From NCBI GenBank assembly GCA_964460305.1, contig CAYWRA010000010.1:1-43344 (forward strand): a stretch of 43,344 nucleotides of DNA, written 5' to 3'. The number at the start of each line of letters is the position of its first letter. The first letter of the stretch is position 1. This stretch comes from JAPLCX01 sp964460305 (GTDB lineage: Bacteria > Auribacterota > Tritonobacteria > UBA1439). Shown piece after piece: positions 23,019 through 30,840 of the stretch. Both the position numbers and the translations under genes were made by a program. The notes beneath the pieces were generated by a model. It saw only the letters and a program-made list of their open reading frames with translations, was not told where the DNA came from and did no database searches.

Positions 23019-24176
23019 ATGTCCTCTGCCAAAACCCCAAGACCCGGACGATTTTTAGTCCCCCTCATCCTCTCCGCCATCGTGCTCGCGCTCTACTGGC
23101 GCACTCCCGGTTTCCTCATGGCATGCGAGTGGAGGGTTCAGGATCTCCTACTCGGGCGCGCTCTGGTCCTCGGCTCCGCTCCTTCCACTTGTGTCATCCT
23201 CACCGGCGATGAGAGTACACAGACTATTGCCGGCATCATTACTTCGGTGGCGCGAGAGAAGCCTCGTGCGATCGGGGTATGCGAGTGCCTTCCCGGCGCG
23301 GACGCAACGTTTGAGCGTGCTGTGCGCAACGCCGGTAAAACGGTCATGGGTTACGGGGTGGCATTTGGGAGGGGAGGGGATGCCGGGAGGAGCCTGTCCG
23401 TCGTCGAAAAATCGCGGGTCCGGTTCAGCACCAATCCATGGGGGAAGCCCCGGCACTGGAATCCTTCGCCCCAGGCGTCGATCGAGTGCGTTAATATCCG
23501 TGCGGTGGATGTTGCTCTGGGGAGCGGCTTTTCCAGCGTCATCCCTGGCGCTGACGGTATCACAAGGGCCGTTCCCCTCGTAGCGTGGGCGAACGATGCT
23601 CCATATCAGGGGTTCACCGTCGCCCTGCTCGCCGTATCACTGGGGGCTCGCCGAGTCACGCTGAAGTTGAAAGGGGAGGCCGTCGAGGGGCTGGAGATGG
23701 ACGGTCTTCGCATCGGCACCGATCCGAAAGGCCGGCTGCTATTCCAGGAATATGCGGGTGGGATAATGGTATGTTCCGCCGCCGATCTGCTTGTGGGGAA
23801 GCTCAGCCCCGGCCATTTCTCAGGGAAAATCGTCATCATCGGTTCGGACCGCAGCCGGCTCCGCACCCGGGCCGCCCTATCCATACCGGAGGCCGTCATT
23901 CAGGCGACCGCCGTGGAGAATGCATTGCGGAACGATTATCTCAGAAGATCGCGGGGTGTGGGGTTCATCGAGGTTGCTTTGATCATCGGGATCCCATTCG
24001 CCACAGCTCGTCTTAGGGGATGGCGCAGGATGACCGCAGCGCTCGGGGCGACGGTATTGCTCGCCGTGGGCGCTGTGATTGCAGCGGTATTCTTCCGGCA
24101 GGAGACGAGGATCTTCTTCCCGGTAGCCACCGCCGTCCTCTCGTGGCTTATGCCGTTTCCTGCAGCGCGATCGTGA
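23019..24176 (+). CDS. CHASE2-domain membrane sensor without output domain
   Basis: A 385-residue protein: one N-terminal membrane helix (about 11-31), a large extracytoplasmic CHASE2 domain (about 35-310; IGVCECLPGADATFERAVRNAGKTVMG-type text, IPGADGITRAVPLVA, ADLLVGKLSPGHFSGKIVIIGSDR) and three closely packed C-terminal helices (about 312-382). In known proteins this CHASE2-3TM unit continues into an adenylate cyclase, kinase or GGDEF domain; here the protein stops directly after the third helix. No kinase or cyclase frame follows, since glnA converges only six bases away. ATG at 23019 is preferred over 22992, which lies in repeat. Either a partner protein provides the output or the gene is truncated. 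Confidence 0.8.
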   Translation: MSSAKTPRPGRFLVPLILSAIVLALYWRTPGFLMACEWRVQDLLLGRALVLGSAPSTCVILTGDESTQTIAGIITSVAREKPRAIGVCECLPGADATFERAVRNAGKTVMGYGVAFGRGGDAGRSLSVVEKSRVRFSTNPWGKPRHWNPSPQASIECVNIRAVDVALGSGFSSVIPGADGITRAVPLVAWANDAPYQGFTVALLAVSLGARRVTLKLKGEAVEGLEMDGLRIGTDPKGRLLFQEYAGGIMVCSAADLLVGKLSPGHFSGKIVIIGSDRSRLRTRAALSIPEAVIQATAVENALRNDYLRRSRGVGFIEVALIIGIPFATARLRGWRRMTAALGATVLLAVGAVIAAVFFRQETRIFFPVATAVLSWLMPFPAARS

Positions 24177-24182
24177 GGCCCG

Positions 24183-25514
24183 TTACATTATTCCCAGGTA
24201 CTTGTCGATCTCGTAATGGGAGACATGGAGGCGGTAACGGTCCCACTCGATCTTCTTGTTCTCGACGATCTTTGAGTGGATGTGATCGCCGAGCACCTTG
24301 CGCAGGAAATCGCTCTTCTCTGCCTCGTCGGTGGCGGCATAGAGGCTCCCAGGGAGCGTGTCGATCCCGGCCTTGGCGCGCTCCTCCTCGTTGAACTCGA
24401 AGATGTCCTCTTCCACGGGCGGTGAGAGGGGATATTTCTTCTCGATACCCTCGAGCCCGGCGGAGAGCATCACCGCGAAGGCGAGATAGGGGTTGCAAGC
24501 CGGGTCGGGGGCGCGGAACTCGATCCGTGTCGCCTTTTCCTTCCCGGGCTTATACATCGGCACGCGTACCATCGCCGACCGGTTACGCTGGGCCCATGAA
24601 ATGTACACGGGCGCCTCGTAGCCGGGGACGAGTCTCTTATAGGAGTTGATCCACTGATTCGTGATGACGCAAAACTCTTGCGCATGACGCAGGATGCCTG
24701 CCGTATATGACTTTGCGATGGACGAGAGGTGATAGGGGTCTTTCTTGTCGAAAAAGGCGTTCCGGCCGTCCCGCGTGCATAGTGATTGGTGGACGTGCAT
24801 CCCGCTCCCGTTCTGGCCCTCCACCGGTTTCGGCATGAACGTGGCGTACACCCCTCTACCCCTGGCCACATCCTTGACGACCAGGCGATAGACCATGGCA
24901 TTGTCGGCCATCGCCAGTGCCTCGGTGTAACGCAGGTCGATCTCGTGCTGGCTTGGGGCCACCTCATGGTGGTCGTATTCCACCGCGATGCCCATGTCTT
25001 CGAGTATTTGTATCGTTTCTCGGCGGAGATCGGCGCCGAGGTCGAGGGGCGCCATGTCGAAGTAGCCGCCGTTGTCCAGCGGTTTCAGATCCTTGGCGTC
25101 CTGGAAATAGAAGTATTCCAGCTCCGGGCCCACCATGTAGGTGTATCCCATGTCGGCGGCGCGCTTCAGCGCCCGCTTCAGGACGTGGCGGGGATCGCCC
25201 TCGTATGGACTCCCGTCTGGTTGCAGGATGTCACAGAACATCTTCGCCTCCGCCCCGCCGTCCTTGGGCCGCCAGGGGAGGATGCCGAAGGTGTTCGGGT
25301 CGGGCATGGCGATCATGTCGCTCTCCTCGATCCTGGCGAAACCCTCGATCGACGAGCCGTCGAACCCCATGCCGCTTTCCATCGCCTCTTCCAGCTCTGA
25401 ACGGGTAATGGCGAATCCCTTGAGGCGTCCGAGGACGTCGGCGAACCAGAGCCTGATGAACCTGACATTGTGCTCTTTCGCGAGCTTAAGCACTGCTTGT
25501 TTGGTTTTTGACAT
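24183..25514 (-). CDS. glnA: glutamine synthetase, type I (short, non-adenylylated form)
   Basis: A 443-residue GSI enzyme, making glutamine from glutamate, ammonia and ATP. Conserved blocks seen are MGFDGSSIEGFARIEESDM (N domain), GPELEYFYF, NGSGMHVHQSL, SYKRLVPGYEAPVYISW and EFRAPDPACNPYLAFA. The C terminus is IDKYLGIM. The 25-residue insertion and NLYDLP adenylylation loop of GSI-beta are absent and the length of 443 fits GSI-alpha, the form of Firmicutes, Thermotogae and many others, which is usually feedback regulated. The start is the second of two ATGs: AGGAGG abuts the first (25520) and lies six bases before the second (25514). It is convergent with the CHASE2 gene. Confidence 0.95.
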   Translation of the reverse strand: MSKTKQAVLKLAKEHNVRFIRLWFADVLGRLKGFAITRSELEEAMESGMGFDGSSIEGFARIEESDMIAMPDPNTFGILPWRPKDGGAEAKMFCDILQPDGSPYEGDPRHVLKRALKRAADMGYTYMVGPELEYFYFQDAKDLKPLDNGGYFDMAPLDLGADLRRETIQILEDMGIAVEYDHHEVAPSQHEIDLRYTEALAMADNAMVYRLVVKDVARGRGVYATFMPKPVEGQNGSGMHVHQSLCTRDGRNAFFDKKDPYHLSSIAKSYTAGILRHAQEFCVITNQWINSYKRLVPGYEAPVYISWAQRNRSAMVRVPMYKPGKEKATRIEFRAPDPACNPYLAFAVMLSAGLEGIEKKYPLSPPVEEDIFEFNEEERAKAGIDTLPGSLYAATDEAEKSDFLRKVLGDHIHSKIVENKKIEWDRYRLHVSHYEIDKYLGIM

Positions 25515-25613
25515 TGTCATCCTCCTGTTGTTGATCTGACATGAATATCGCAAATCAATCAGCGTACTAAAGAAGCTTGCAATCTCACAACTAAAAAATG
25601 CGGCCTGTGCGGC

Positions 25614-25677
25614 AGGATTAAGGATTAAGCAATGGGCGGTTCAGTTCTTATTCCTTACCACTTAGTCCTTAATCCTT
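25614..25677. repeat. GGATTAAGGATTAAG inverted repeat at the end of the HEAT gene
   Basis: AGGATTAAGGATTAAG (25614-25629) and the inverse of 25661-25677 form a 16-bp stem with one mismatch and a 31-base loop. The HEAT gene stop TAA (25676-25678) lies at the edge of the right arm. It could act as a terminator for the HEAT gene but lacks a U tract. The remainder of 25515-25613 is the glnA leader, in which no confident promoter is seen. Confidence 0.55.
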
Positions 25678-26770
25678 ATTTCGCCGGCGTCGGGGTGGGC
25701 ATTTTTTCGGCGCACCATGCCTGCCATTTCATGAGCGCCTCTTCCCTCTCGGAGGTTCCCGCGGTTTTGGAAAATCCCTGGGAGAGTCCGGTGATCGTGC
25801 CGAGGGCCTCGGCGGCCTCCTCGCGCACTTCCGTCTGCCGGTACGGTTCGAGAATGAAGAATCCGCTCGGCGACTGGTCGTCAAGGAGCGCGCAGAGCGG
25901 CGCGATCGCCGATTGCGATTTCAATGCGCCAAGCGCGGCTACGGCCGATCCCCGTACGTAAGGATTCTTGTCAGCGGTCGCCTTGATGAGGGATGGGATA
26001 GCCTCTTCGTCGCCCATTGCTCCAAGCGCCGCCGCCGCGGAGCTGCGCACCCACTGATCGCTATCCGCCAGGGCCTTTCGTATCCCGGGCAGCGCCGAGG
26101 GATCGCCGATTTTTCCGAGGGCGATGGCGGCGTTGTTCCTGATCCCCGCAGACGGTGAATCGAGCGCGTGAAAAAGAGAAGTGACTGCATTCCGGTCTCT
26201 CAGGTTGCCGACCGCCTGGATGGCGTTTGACCGCACCTTTTCGCTCGGGTCACATAGCAGCCGTTCGATCTGTTCGACGTGACCCGTCGCTCGCAGCTCG
26301 CCGAGCACACGCGCCGATTCCGCTCGGACCCGTTCGTCACGGTCGGTGAGCATTGCCGCGATTTCCTGCGCCGACTCCTTTTCCCCGAGTTTTCCGAGGG
26401 CGCTCACTGCCGCTGCCCTCACCGTTCCGTCGCGGTCCTTGAGCGCCGATGTGAGAGAGCCGCGCCCGGCGGGGGTCCCGATCTCGCCGATGACAAATGC
26501 GGCCTGGCGTCGGCGCTCCGGCTCGGGGGCTCCCAGTTCGGAGTCGAGGTACTGGAGGACCGGTTTTCCCATATCCCTCAGGAGCTTGGCGGTGGTCCTT
26601 CGGGTCTCCATGTCGCCCTTGACCACCCGCCCGGTCAGCGCCCGCAGTTTTTGAACGTAATCCTCCGCCGTCTGGGCATCTTTCGAGGACGCGAAGCAAG
26701 GGATAGCAGACGCGCAGAGGATGGCGACAAGGAGAAATCGCCCGACGTCCCATTTAGTATATCGCTTCAC
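25676..26770 (-). CDS. secreted HEAT-repeat protein
   Basis: A 364-residue protein beginning at GTG 26770, five bases after the QueD stop, with its ribosome site (AGAGGAG) inside the end of queD, so the two are coupled. Residues 1-28 are a signal peptide (FLLVAILCASAIPCFAS). The rest is about eight or nine HEAT repeats of roughly 31 residues, of the form RxxAAxALGxIGDxxAIPxLxKALxDxxxxVR (for example QWVRSSAAAALGAMGDEEAIPSL). HEAT repeats make alpha-solenoid scaffolds for protein binding; PBS-lyase-type HEAT proteins outside the cytoplasm are often of unknown role. No catalytic residues are seen. The last residues and stop adjoin a repeat arm. Confidence 0.85.
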   Translation of the reverse strand: MKRYTKWDVGRFLLVAILCASAIPCFASSKDAQTAEDYVQKLRALTGRVVKGDMETRRTTAKLLRDMGKPVLQYLDSELGAPEPERRRQAAFVIGEIGTPAGRGSLTSALKDRDGTVRAAAVSALGKLGEKESAQEIAAMLTDRDERVRAESARVLGELRATGHVEQIERLLCDPSEKVRSNAIQAVGNLRDRNAVTSLFHALDSPSAGIRNNAAIALGKIGDPSALPGIRKALADSDQWVRSSAAAALGAMGDEEAIPSLIKATADKNPYVRGSAVAALGALKSQSAIAPLCALLDDQSPSGFFILEPYRQTEVREEAAEALGTITGLSQGFSKTAGTSEREEALMKWQAWCAEKMPTPTPAK

Positions 26771-26774
26771 CTGG

Positions 26775-27131
26775 TTATTCCTCTCCTCTATAAGTAACGG
26801 AAAATGATGGGGTTTCCCAGAGCCGCAGCTCGACAACCCCGAGCGGCGAGAGCTGGGTCCATATCCATCGGCAGATCAACTCGGTGGTCGGTATGTCAAA
26901 GAGATCGTTTAGGTTGGAATGGTCCAGCTTGGAAATAACGGCTCTTCTGATGTCGCGATCGAGCTCAAGAAAGTCCCGCACGACCCCATCCGGGCCGATG
27001 GGACCGGAGAACGCGGCCTCGATCCTCCAGCTATGACCGTGGAGCTTCTCGCAGATACTTCCCGATGACCGTATGCTGTGGGCGGCGTCGAACGTCGCCG
27101 AGACGGTGAGGAGAAAACTTTCATTTTTCAT
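26775..27131 (-). CDS. queD: 6-carboxy-tetrahydropterin synthase / PTPS family protein
   Basis: A 118-residue enzyme of the 6-pyruvoyl-tetrahydropterin synthase family; QueD converts dihydroneopterin triphosphate to 6-carboxy-tetrahydropterin on the way to queuosine. The zinc ligands H18 (FDAAHSI), H31 and H33 (CEKLHGHSW, with catalytic C27) are present, as are LDHSNLND (H71), PTTELICRWIW and LRLWETPS. GGAGGT lies six bases before the ATG. No other queuosine gene is in the window, so a different pterin role is possible. The next gene, a HEAT protein, starts five bases after the stop. The promoter could be TTGATC-17-TGTAGC near 27185, but this is weak. Confidence 0.88.
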   Translation of the reverse strand: MKNESFLLTVSATFDAAHSIRSSGSICEKLHGHSWRIEAAFSGPIGPDGVVRDFLELDRDIRRAVISKLDHSNLNDLFDIPTTELICRWIWTQLSPLGVVELRLWETPSFSVTYRGEE

Positions 27132-27239
27132 GATGAGACCTCCGCTTTCTCTAACAATTTTGATTAACTATCTGCGCTACAGTAAGTATTTATCGGCCGA
27201 TCAAAGTTGATGAATAGATCAGGCTAAAACAGGGGTTTT

Positions 27240-27385
27240 TACCACAGAGACACAGAGAGCACGCCCCTTTGGGGGAGAAACAATTTTTTACAAAGAGTAA
27301 AAGAGAGAAAGGGAACGAACGCCAGACGTAAGCCCCCCATAACTGTCCCATTATCTCTTGTTCTCTTTTACTCTTTGTGAGAATC
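27240..27385. repeat. composite CACAGAG / ACAAAGAGTAAAAGAG inverted element
   Basis: ACCACAGAGACACAGAGAGC (27241-27260), a CCCCTTTGGGGG palindrome, then ACAAAGAGTAAAAGAG at 27290-27305 and its perfect inverse at 27363-27378 (16-bp stem, 57-base loop). The right arm continues into the PHP gene and supplies its last codons (GATTCTCACAAAGAG) and stop. In the gap 27132-27367 there is no gene. Confidence 0.68.
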
Positions 27386-28246
27386 GTAATCGCTGTGCCT
27401 CCCGCTCTCTGGTTTCTTCGTATTTTTATTCGCGCTCGCCGCGTCACGGAGGCGGGCGAACTCGTCGGGTGGCGTGGCGGACGTGCCGATTCTATTCCCC
27501 GAGGGATCGCCCCATCCATGGAAGTCGCTCCCCCCCAGCGCGATCAGGTTGAGATTTCGTGCGATGTCCGAATAGTGCGCGACCTGAGCGGCCGTGTGAT
27601 CGGGTGAATACACCTCAATGCCGACGATCCCCCATGCCGCGAGCTGGGGGATCAGTTCATCTGCGCGCCAGAGCCCCGGGTGGGCGAGCGCCGCGACCCC
27701 GCCGGCTTTGGTGATGATCTCTATCGCCTCAAGCGGCGTGAGTTTTGATCGGGGGGCATAGGCGGGTTTCCCTTCGCCGATGTATCTGTCAAACGCGTCA
27801 CGGACCGAGGCGGCATAGCCCATCTTGACGAGAATCTGCGCAATGTGCGGCCGGCCGACGGTGCCCGATCCGGCGAGCGCTAGGATCTCGGAGGGGTCCA
27901 CGGTTATGCCGATCAGTCCGAGTTTGGAAACGATGCGGTGCATGCGCCGTATCCTCGCGACCCTCAGCTCCTCGAGGGCATTCCGTAAGTCGCCATCCCT
28001 GTGATCGATGAAATAGCCGAGGATGTGATACTCGTCGTCTCCGTTGTAGGCGTTGATCTCGACTCCGGGGACAATCTCCAGTTTCTTTTCCGCCGCGGCG
28101 GCCAGCGCATCGTCGACGCCGTGCACGGTGTCATGATCGGTTATACCGAGAACGGATACCCCGGCCCTCTCCGCCATGGCGACGATGTCGGCTGCCGGAT
28201 ATAGGCCGTCTGAGGCCTTTGTATGGACGTGTAGGTCGATGATCAT
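27368..28246 (-). CDS. PHP-domain phosphoesterase (RNase AM/YciV-like)
   Basis: A 292-residue PHP-fold metal-dependent phosphoesterase. The active-site motifs are DLHVHTKASDGLYP (HxH), GITDHDTVHG (DHD), IVPGVEINA (Glu), GRPHIAQILV, ALAHPGLW and GGSDFHG (DxH). This is the family of 3',5'-nucleoside bisphosphate phosphatase and of YciV/RNase AM, which also trims rRNA 5' ends. There is no polymerase domain. The last residues SHKE and stop are read from a repeat arm also found at the end of the unrelated lipoprotein gene at 12013. Upstream, the 157-bp gap to the small gene at 28404 holds no signal I can support. Confidence 0.9.
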   Translation of the reverse strand: MIIDLHVHTKASDGLYPAADIVAMAERAGVSVLGITDHDTVHGVDDALAAAAEKKLEIVPGVEINAYNGDDEYHILGYFIDHRDGDLRNALEELRVARIRRMHRIVSKLGLIGITVDPSEILALAGSGTVGRPHIAQILVKMGYAASVRDAFDRYIGEGKPAYAPRSKLTPLEAIEIITKAGGVAALAHPGLWRADELIPQLAAWGIVGIEVYSPDHTAAQVAHYSDIARNLNLIALGGSDFHGWGDPSGNRIGTSATPPDEFARLRDAASANKNTKKPESGRHSDYDSHKE

Positions 28247-28403
28247 CGAGGTTCAAAAGGGTTGTGGTTTCTACAATGAAAACGAAGCGTAGAAGAGATG
28301 CATTTCAATCAGGTTCGTAATGGAGCGCCGAACAACAGGTTTCGGCTCACGACTATATGAGGCGAGATTGAAACTCTCTCAAACCGTTACGATGGGTCCG
28401 GTG

Positions 28404-28607
28404 TTACTTCTTGTATACAAGGTTGATAATCTCATCAACCTTTTTTTCCAGGAGGGGAGAGGGCAAGGATTCGAATTCCCACCGCAGATTCTCGACGATG
28501 CGCTTCCGCGCGTACTCCCTGCTGCGATTCAGGTTGTAGAAGATCCAGGCACGCTGCTCGATCTCTTCAAGATGCATTTTTTGAAACGCGCCGCCCTTGG
28601 TTGCCAT
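28404..28607 (-). CDS. small hypothetical protein (67 aa)
   Basis: A short protein of unknown function, judged real because it has a near-consensus promoter (28656-28684), a good ribosome site (GGGAGGGG three bases before ATG 28607) and amino-acid use typical of a folded helical protein. It is charged and fully helical in appearance: EEIEQRAWIFYNLNRSREYARKRI then WEFESLPSPLLEKKVDEIINLVYKK. It has no Cys, signal peptide or membrane segment. It could be a small DNA- or RNA-associated or regulatory protein; I do not recognise a family. It is divergent from hemL. Confidence 0.7.
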   Translation of the reverse strand: MATKGGAFQKMHLEEIEQRAWIFYNLNRSREYARKRIVENLRWEFESLPSPLLEKKVDEIINLVYKK

Positions 28608-28655
28608 GTCCCCTCCCTGATAAGAATTGCGCTTCCCCCACTGATTATGGGATGC

Positions 28656-28684
28656 ATTTTAGCCGATCGTCGCCCGCCCGTCAA
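28656..28684 (-). promoter_or_regulatory. near-consensus sigma-70 promoter for the small gene
   Basis: On the minus strand TTGACG (28684-28679), a 17-base spacer and TAAAAT (28661-28656). The leader would be about 40 bases. With the hemL promoter it makes the 28608-28866 gap a divergent promoter region. Confidence 0.62.
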
Positions 28685-28828
28685 TGTTCGAATCGCCGCA
28701 AGATTCCTGATGCCGAACGCGGAGAGTGCGGACTTTGCACCTTTCCTGATGGGTGAGGATGGCATTATTCGTGGGGTTATGCATCGAGAGTCATCGATTG
28801 TTCTACATGATCGTTTTTAGCCTCCCGC

Positions 28829-28857
28829 TTGAGATCGAGCGCTCACGCGTGTATAAT
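28829..28857 (+). promoter_or_regulatory. sigma-70 promoter placing hemL on a leaderless mRNA
   Basis: TTGAGA at 28829-28834, 17-base spacer, consensus TATAAT at 28852-28857. The hemL ATG begins at 28867, only nine bases after the -10 box, so transcription should start within a few bases of the ATG. Confidence 0.65.
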
Positions 28858-28866
28858 GCTCTTTCG

Positions 28867-30147
28867 ATGAACGCTGACAACGAACTATGGCGGCGCGCCC
28901 TCGCCACAATCCCGGGTGGGGTCAACTCACCGGTCAGGGCGTTCGGCGCCGTGGGTGGCGAACCGTTCTTCGTCGCCTCCGCGCGTGGAAGCCGATTGTG
29001 CGCTACCGACGGCCGCGAACTCCTGGACTACGTCTGTTCGTGGGGGCCGCTCATACTCGGCCACGCCCATCCGGTCGTACTCGCCGCGATCGAAGAGGCA
29101 ATCCGGCGAGGCACAACCTACGGCGCACCCACGCCCGGCGAGGTAGCGTTCGCCGAGACGATCATCAAGGCGTTCCCTTCGATCGAGAAGATCCGCCTGA
29201 CGAGTTCCGGAACGGAAGCGGCGATGTCGGCGATTCGCCTCGCACGCGGCTTTACCGGCAGAGACAGGATCGTCAAGTTCTCCGGCTGCTACCATGGCCA
29301 CGCCGACGGTCTCCTGGCCAAGGGCGGGTCGGGCATGGCCACATTCGGGCTCCCCGACGGCGCCGGACTGCCGGCGTCTTTCGCGCGGGAGACGATCGTG
29401 CTCCCGTATAACGACCCAGATGCCGTGGAATCGATCATGAGCAAGGAGGGCGATTCCATTGCATGTGTCATCATCGAGCCTATCGCCGGAAACATGGGTG
29501 TCGTTCCCCCCTCGGAGGGATTTCTCCATAGACTCAAGGCGCTGGCGCGCGCACACGGCGCCCTGCTCATTTTTGACGAGGTCATCACCGGCTTTCGCGT
29601 CGCCTATGGCGGCGCGCAGGAGCTTTACGGCGTCACTCCCGACCTCACCGTGCTCGGCAAGATCATCGGCGGCGGCCTGCCCATAGGAGCGTTTGGCGGG
29701 AGGAGGGAGATTATGGATCTTCTCGCGCCCCAGGGGCCGGTTTATCAGGCTGGAACCCTCTCGGGAAATCCACTCGCCGTGGCGGCGGGAACGGCAACCC
29801 TCGCGCTCCTTTCAAACCGGAAGCTGTATGCGCAACTGGAAGAGAAGGCGGAACGGCTTGCTGCGGGCCTGGCGTGCGCGTGCCGGGAGTCGGGGATCCC
29901 TTCTTTTGTCTCCAGAGTGGGCTCGATGCTGACGCTCTTCTTCACCGAAGGCCCCGTCACCGACTGGGCGTCGGCTGAGCGATCGGATCGCGCAAGGTAT
30001 GCGCGCTTCTTCCACGCGATGCTCGATCGCAATGTGTTTTTCCCGCCATCGCAGTTCGAATCCTGCTTCCTCGCCACAGCGCACACCGACCGCGACATCC
30101 AGATGACCATCAAAGCCGCCCGGGAATCTCTCTCCGAGGTCAAATAA
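28867..30147 (+). CDS. hemL: glutamate-1-semialdehyde 2,1-aminomutase
   Basis: A 426-residue PLP enzyme that converts glutamate-1-semialdehyde to 5-aminolevulinate in the C5 route of tetrapyrrole synthesis. Diagnostic text: IPGGVNSPVRAFGAVGG, RLTSSGTEAAMSAIRLARG, KFSGCYHGHADGLLAKGGSG, LLIFDEVITGFRV and the PLP lysine in VLGKIIGGGLPIGAFGG, followed by YQAGTLSGNPLAVAAG. The start at 28867 fits the family N terminus; the open frame back to 28753 crosses a consensus -10 box and is not used. There is no ribosome site, consistent with leaderless translation. The 3' end overlaps the convergent YdjM-like gene by eight bases. A GTPase or other heme genes are not nearby. Confidence 0.95.
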   Translation: MNADNELWRRALATIPGGVNSPVRAFGAVGGEPFFVASARGSRLCATDGRELLDYVCSWGPLILGHAHPVVLAAIEEAIRRGTTYGAPTPGEVAFAETIIKAFPSIEKIRLTSSGTEAAMSAIRLARGFTGRDRIVKFSGCYHGHADGLLAKGGSGMATFGLPDGAGLPASFARETIVLPYNDPDAVESIMSKEGDSIACVIIEPIAGNMGVVPPSEGFLHRLKALARAHGALLIFDEVITGFRVAYGGAQELYGVTPDLTVLGKIIGGGLPIGAFGGRREIMDLLAPQGPVYQAGTLSGNPLAVAAGTATLALLSNRKLYAQLEEKAERLAAGLACACRESGIPSFVSRVGSMLTLFFTEGPVTDWASAERSDRARYARFFHAMLDRNVFFPPSQFESCFLATAHTDRDIQMTIKAARESLSEVK

Positions 30148-30589
30148 CCCTGGTGGCACTCCTTCGTGCTGATATGAGCGCCGTGAGTATGATGGTGACC
30201 GGCAAGAAGTAAAGCGCCTGCTCGGGCCAGAAGAGCCCCACCCACCAGCTTTTCCAGGAGAATGGGAACAGCCAGAAGTACGTGGGCTCGACCTGATCTT
30301 GGAGTGCATCAACGGCAAGGTGTAAGACCACACCCGCGCACAGCGCGAGGAAGCATGCGCTCCTGATCCTGCGCGAAAAAAGCATGCTGATCGCGGCGCA
30401 GTAGCACAGACAGACGAGGGGCGAATGCAGGGGTACTACAAACCAGTAGGTGGCCGGAAAGAGAATGTGGAAGGGCCGCGAGAGGAGATCCGGCAGGATC
30501 ACCCCGAGCGCAAGCAGGGGGAAGGAGATGCGGCGGAACATCCGCCGCGCGATCTGCGCGGTGCAAAGATGGGTTATCAGATCAGGCAT
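30140..30589 (-). CDS. YdjM-like membrane-bound metal-dependent hydrolase family protein
   Basis: A 149-residue inner-membrane protein with four or five hydrophobic helices. It carries the pattern of the YdjM (putative membrane-bound hydrolase) family: His in the first helix (MPDLITHLCTA), GVILPDLLSRP, PLHSPLVCL and LHLAVDALQD, i.e. conserved His/Asp pairs that would hold a metal near the membrane. The biochemical role of the family is not established. WWVGLFWPEQALYF precedes the last helix. It is convergent with hemL and overlaps it by eight bases. A repeat-rich gap separates it from apbE upstream on the same strand. Confidence 0.72.
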   Translation of the reverse strand: MPDLITHLCTAQIARRMFRRISFPLLALGVILPDLLSRPFHILFPATYWFVVPLHSPLVCLCYCAAISMLFSRRIRSACFLALCAGVVLHLAVDALQDQVEPTYFWLFPFSWKSWWVGLFWPEQALYFLPVTIILTALISARRSATRVI

Positions 30590-30599
30590 GGTTGAAACA

Positions 30600-30840
30600 G
30601 ATCGAAGGTTGAAGGTTTAAAGTTGAAGGCATATGTTAATTTCAACCACTCCCCAAAGGGGCCCCTTCTGGGGATGAGCACGGATGCAAAAACAGCCGAA
30701 GGTTTAAAGCTAAAAGCAAAAGCATGCAACTGTACTTTAAACCTTTAACTTTCGGCTTTTCTCCGCCGTTGCAATCCGTGGATAAAACATCGGAAAACCT
30801 GTTTTTGCTGTAGTTAATCTCAATGTCCTCAGTGGTTACA
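30600..30840. repeat. modular repeat element between the YdjM-like gene and apbE
   Basis: This gap carries GTTGAAGGTTTAAAGTTGAA words, a CCCCAAAGGGGCCCCTTCTG palindrome (30651-30674), an inner inverted repeat of AAGGTTTAAAG / CTTTAAACCTTTAAC around 30704-30755, AATCCGTGGATAAAAC (30773-30788) and TCAGTGGTTACA (30828-30839). Several modules match the 14921-15191 element in the same order, but the centre is different. Its right end lies in the last codons of apbE. Confidence 0.6.
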
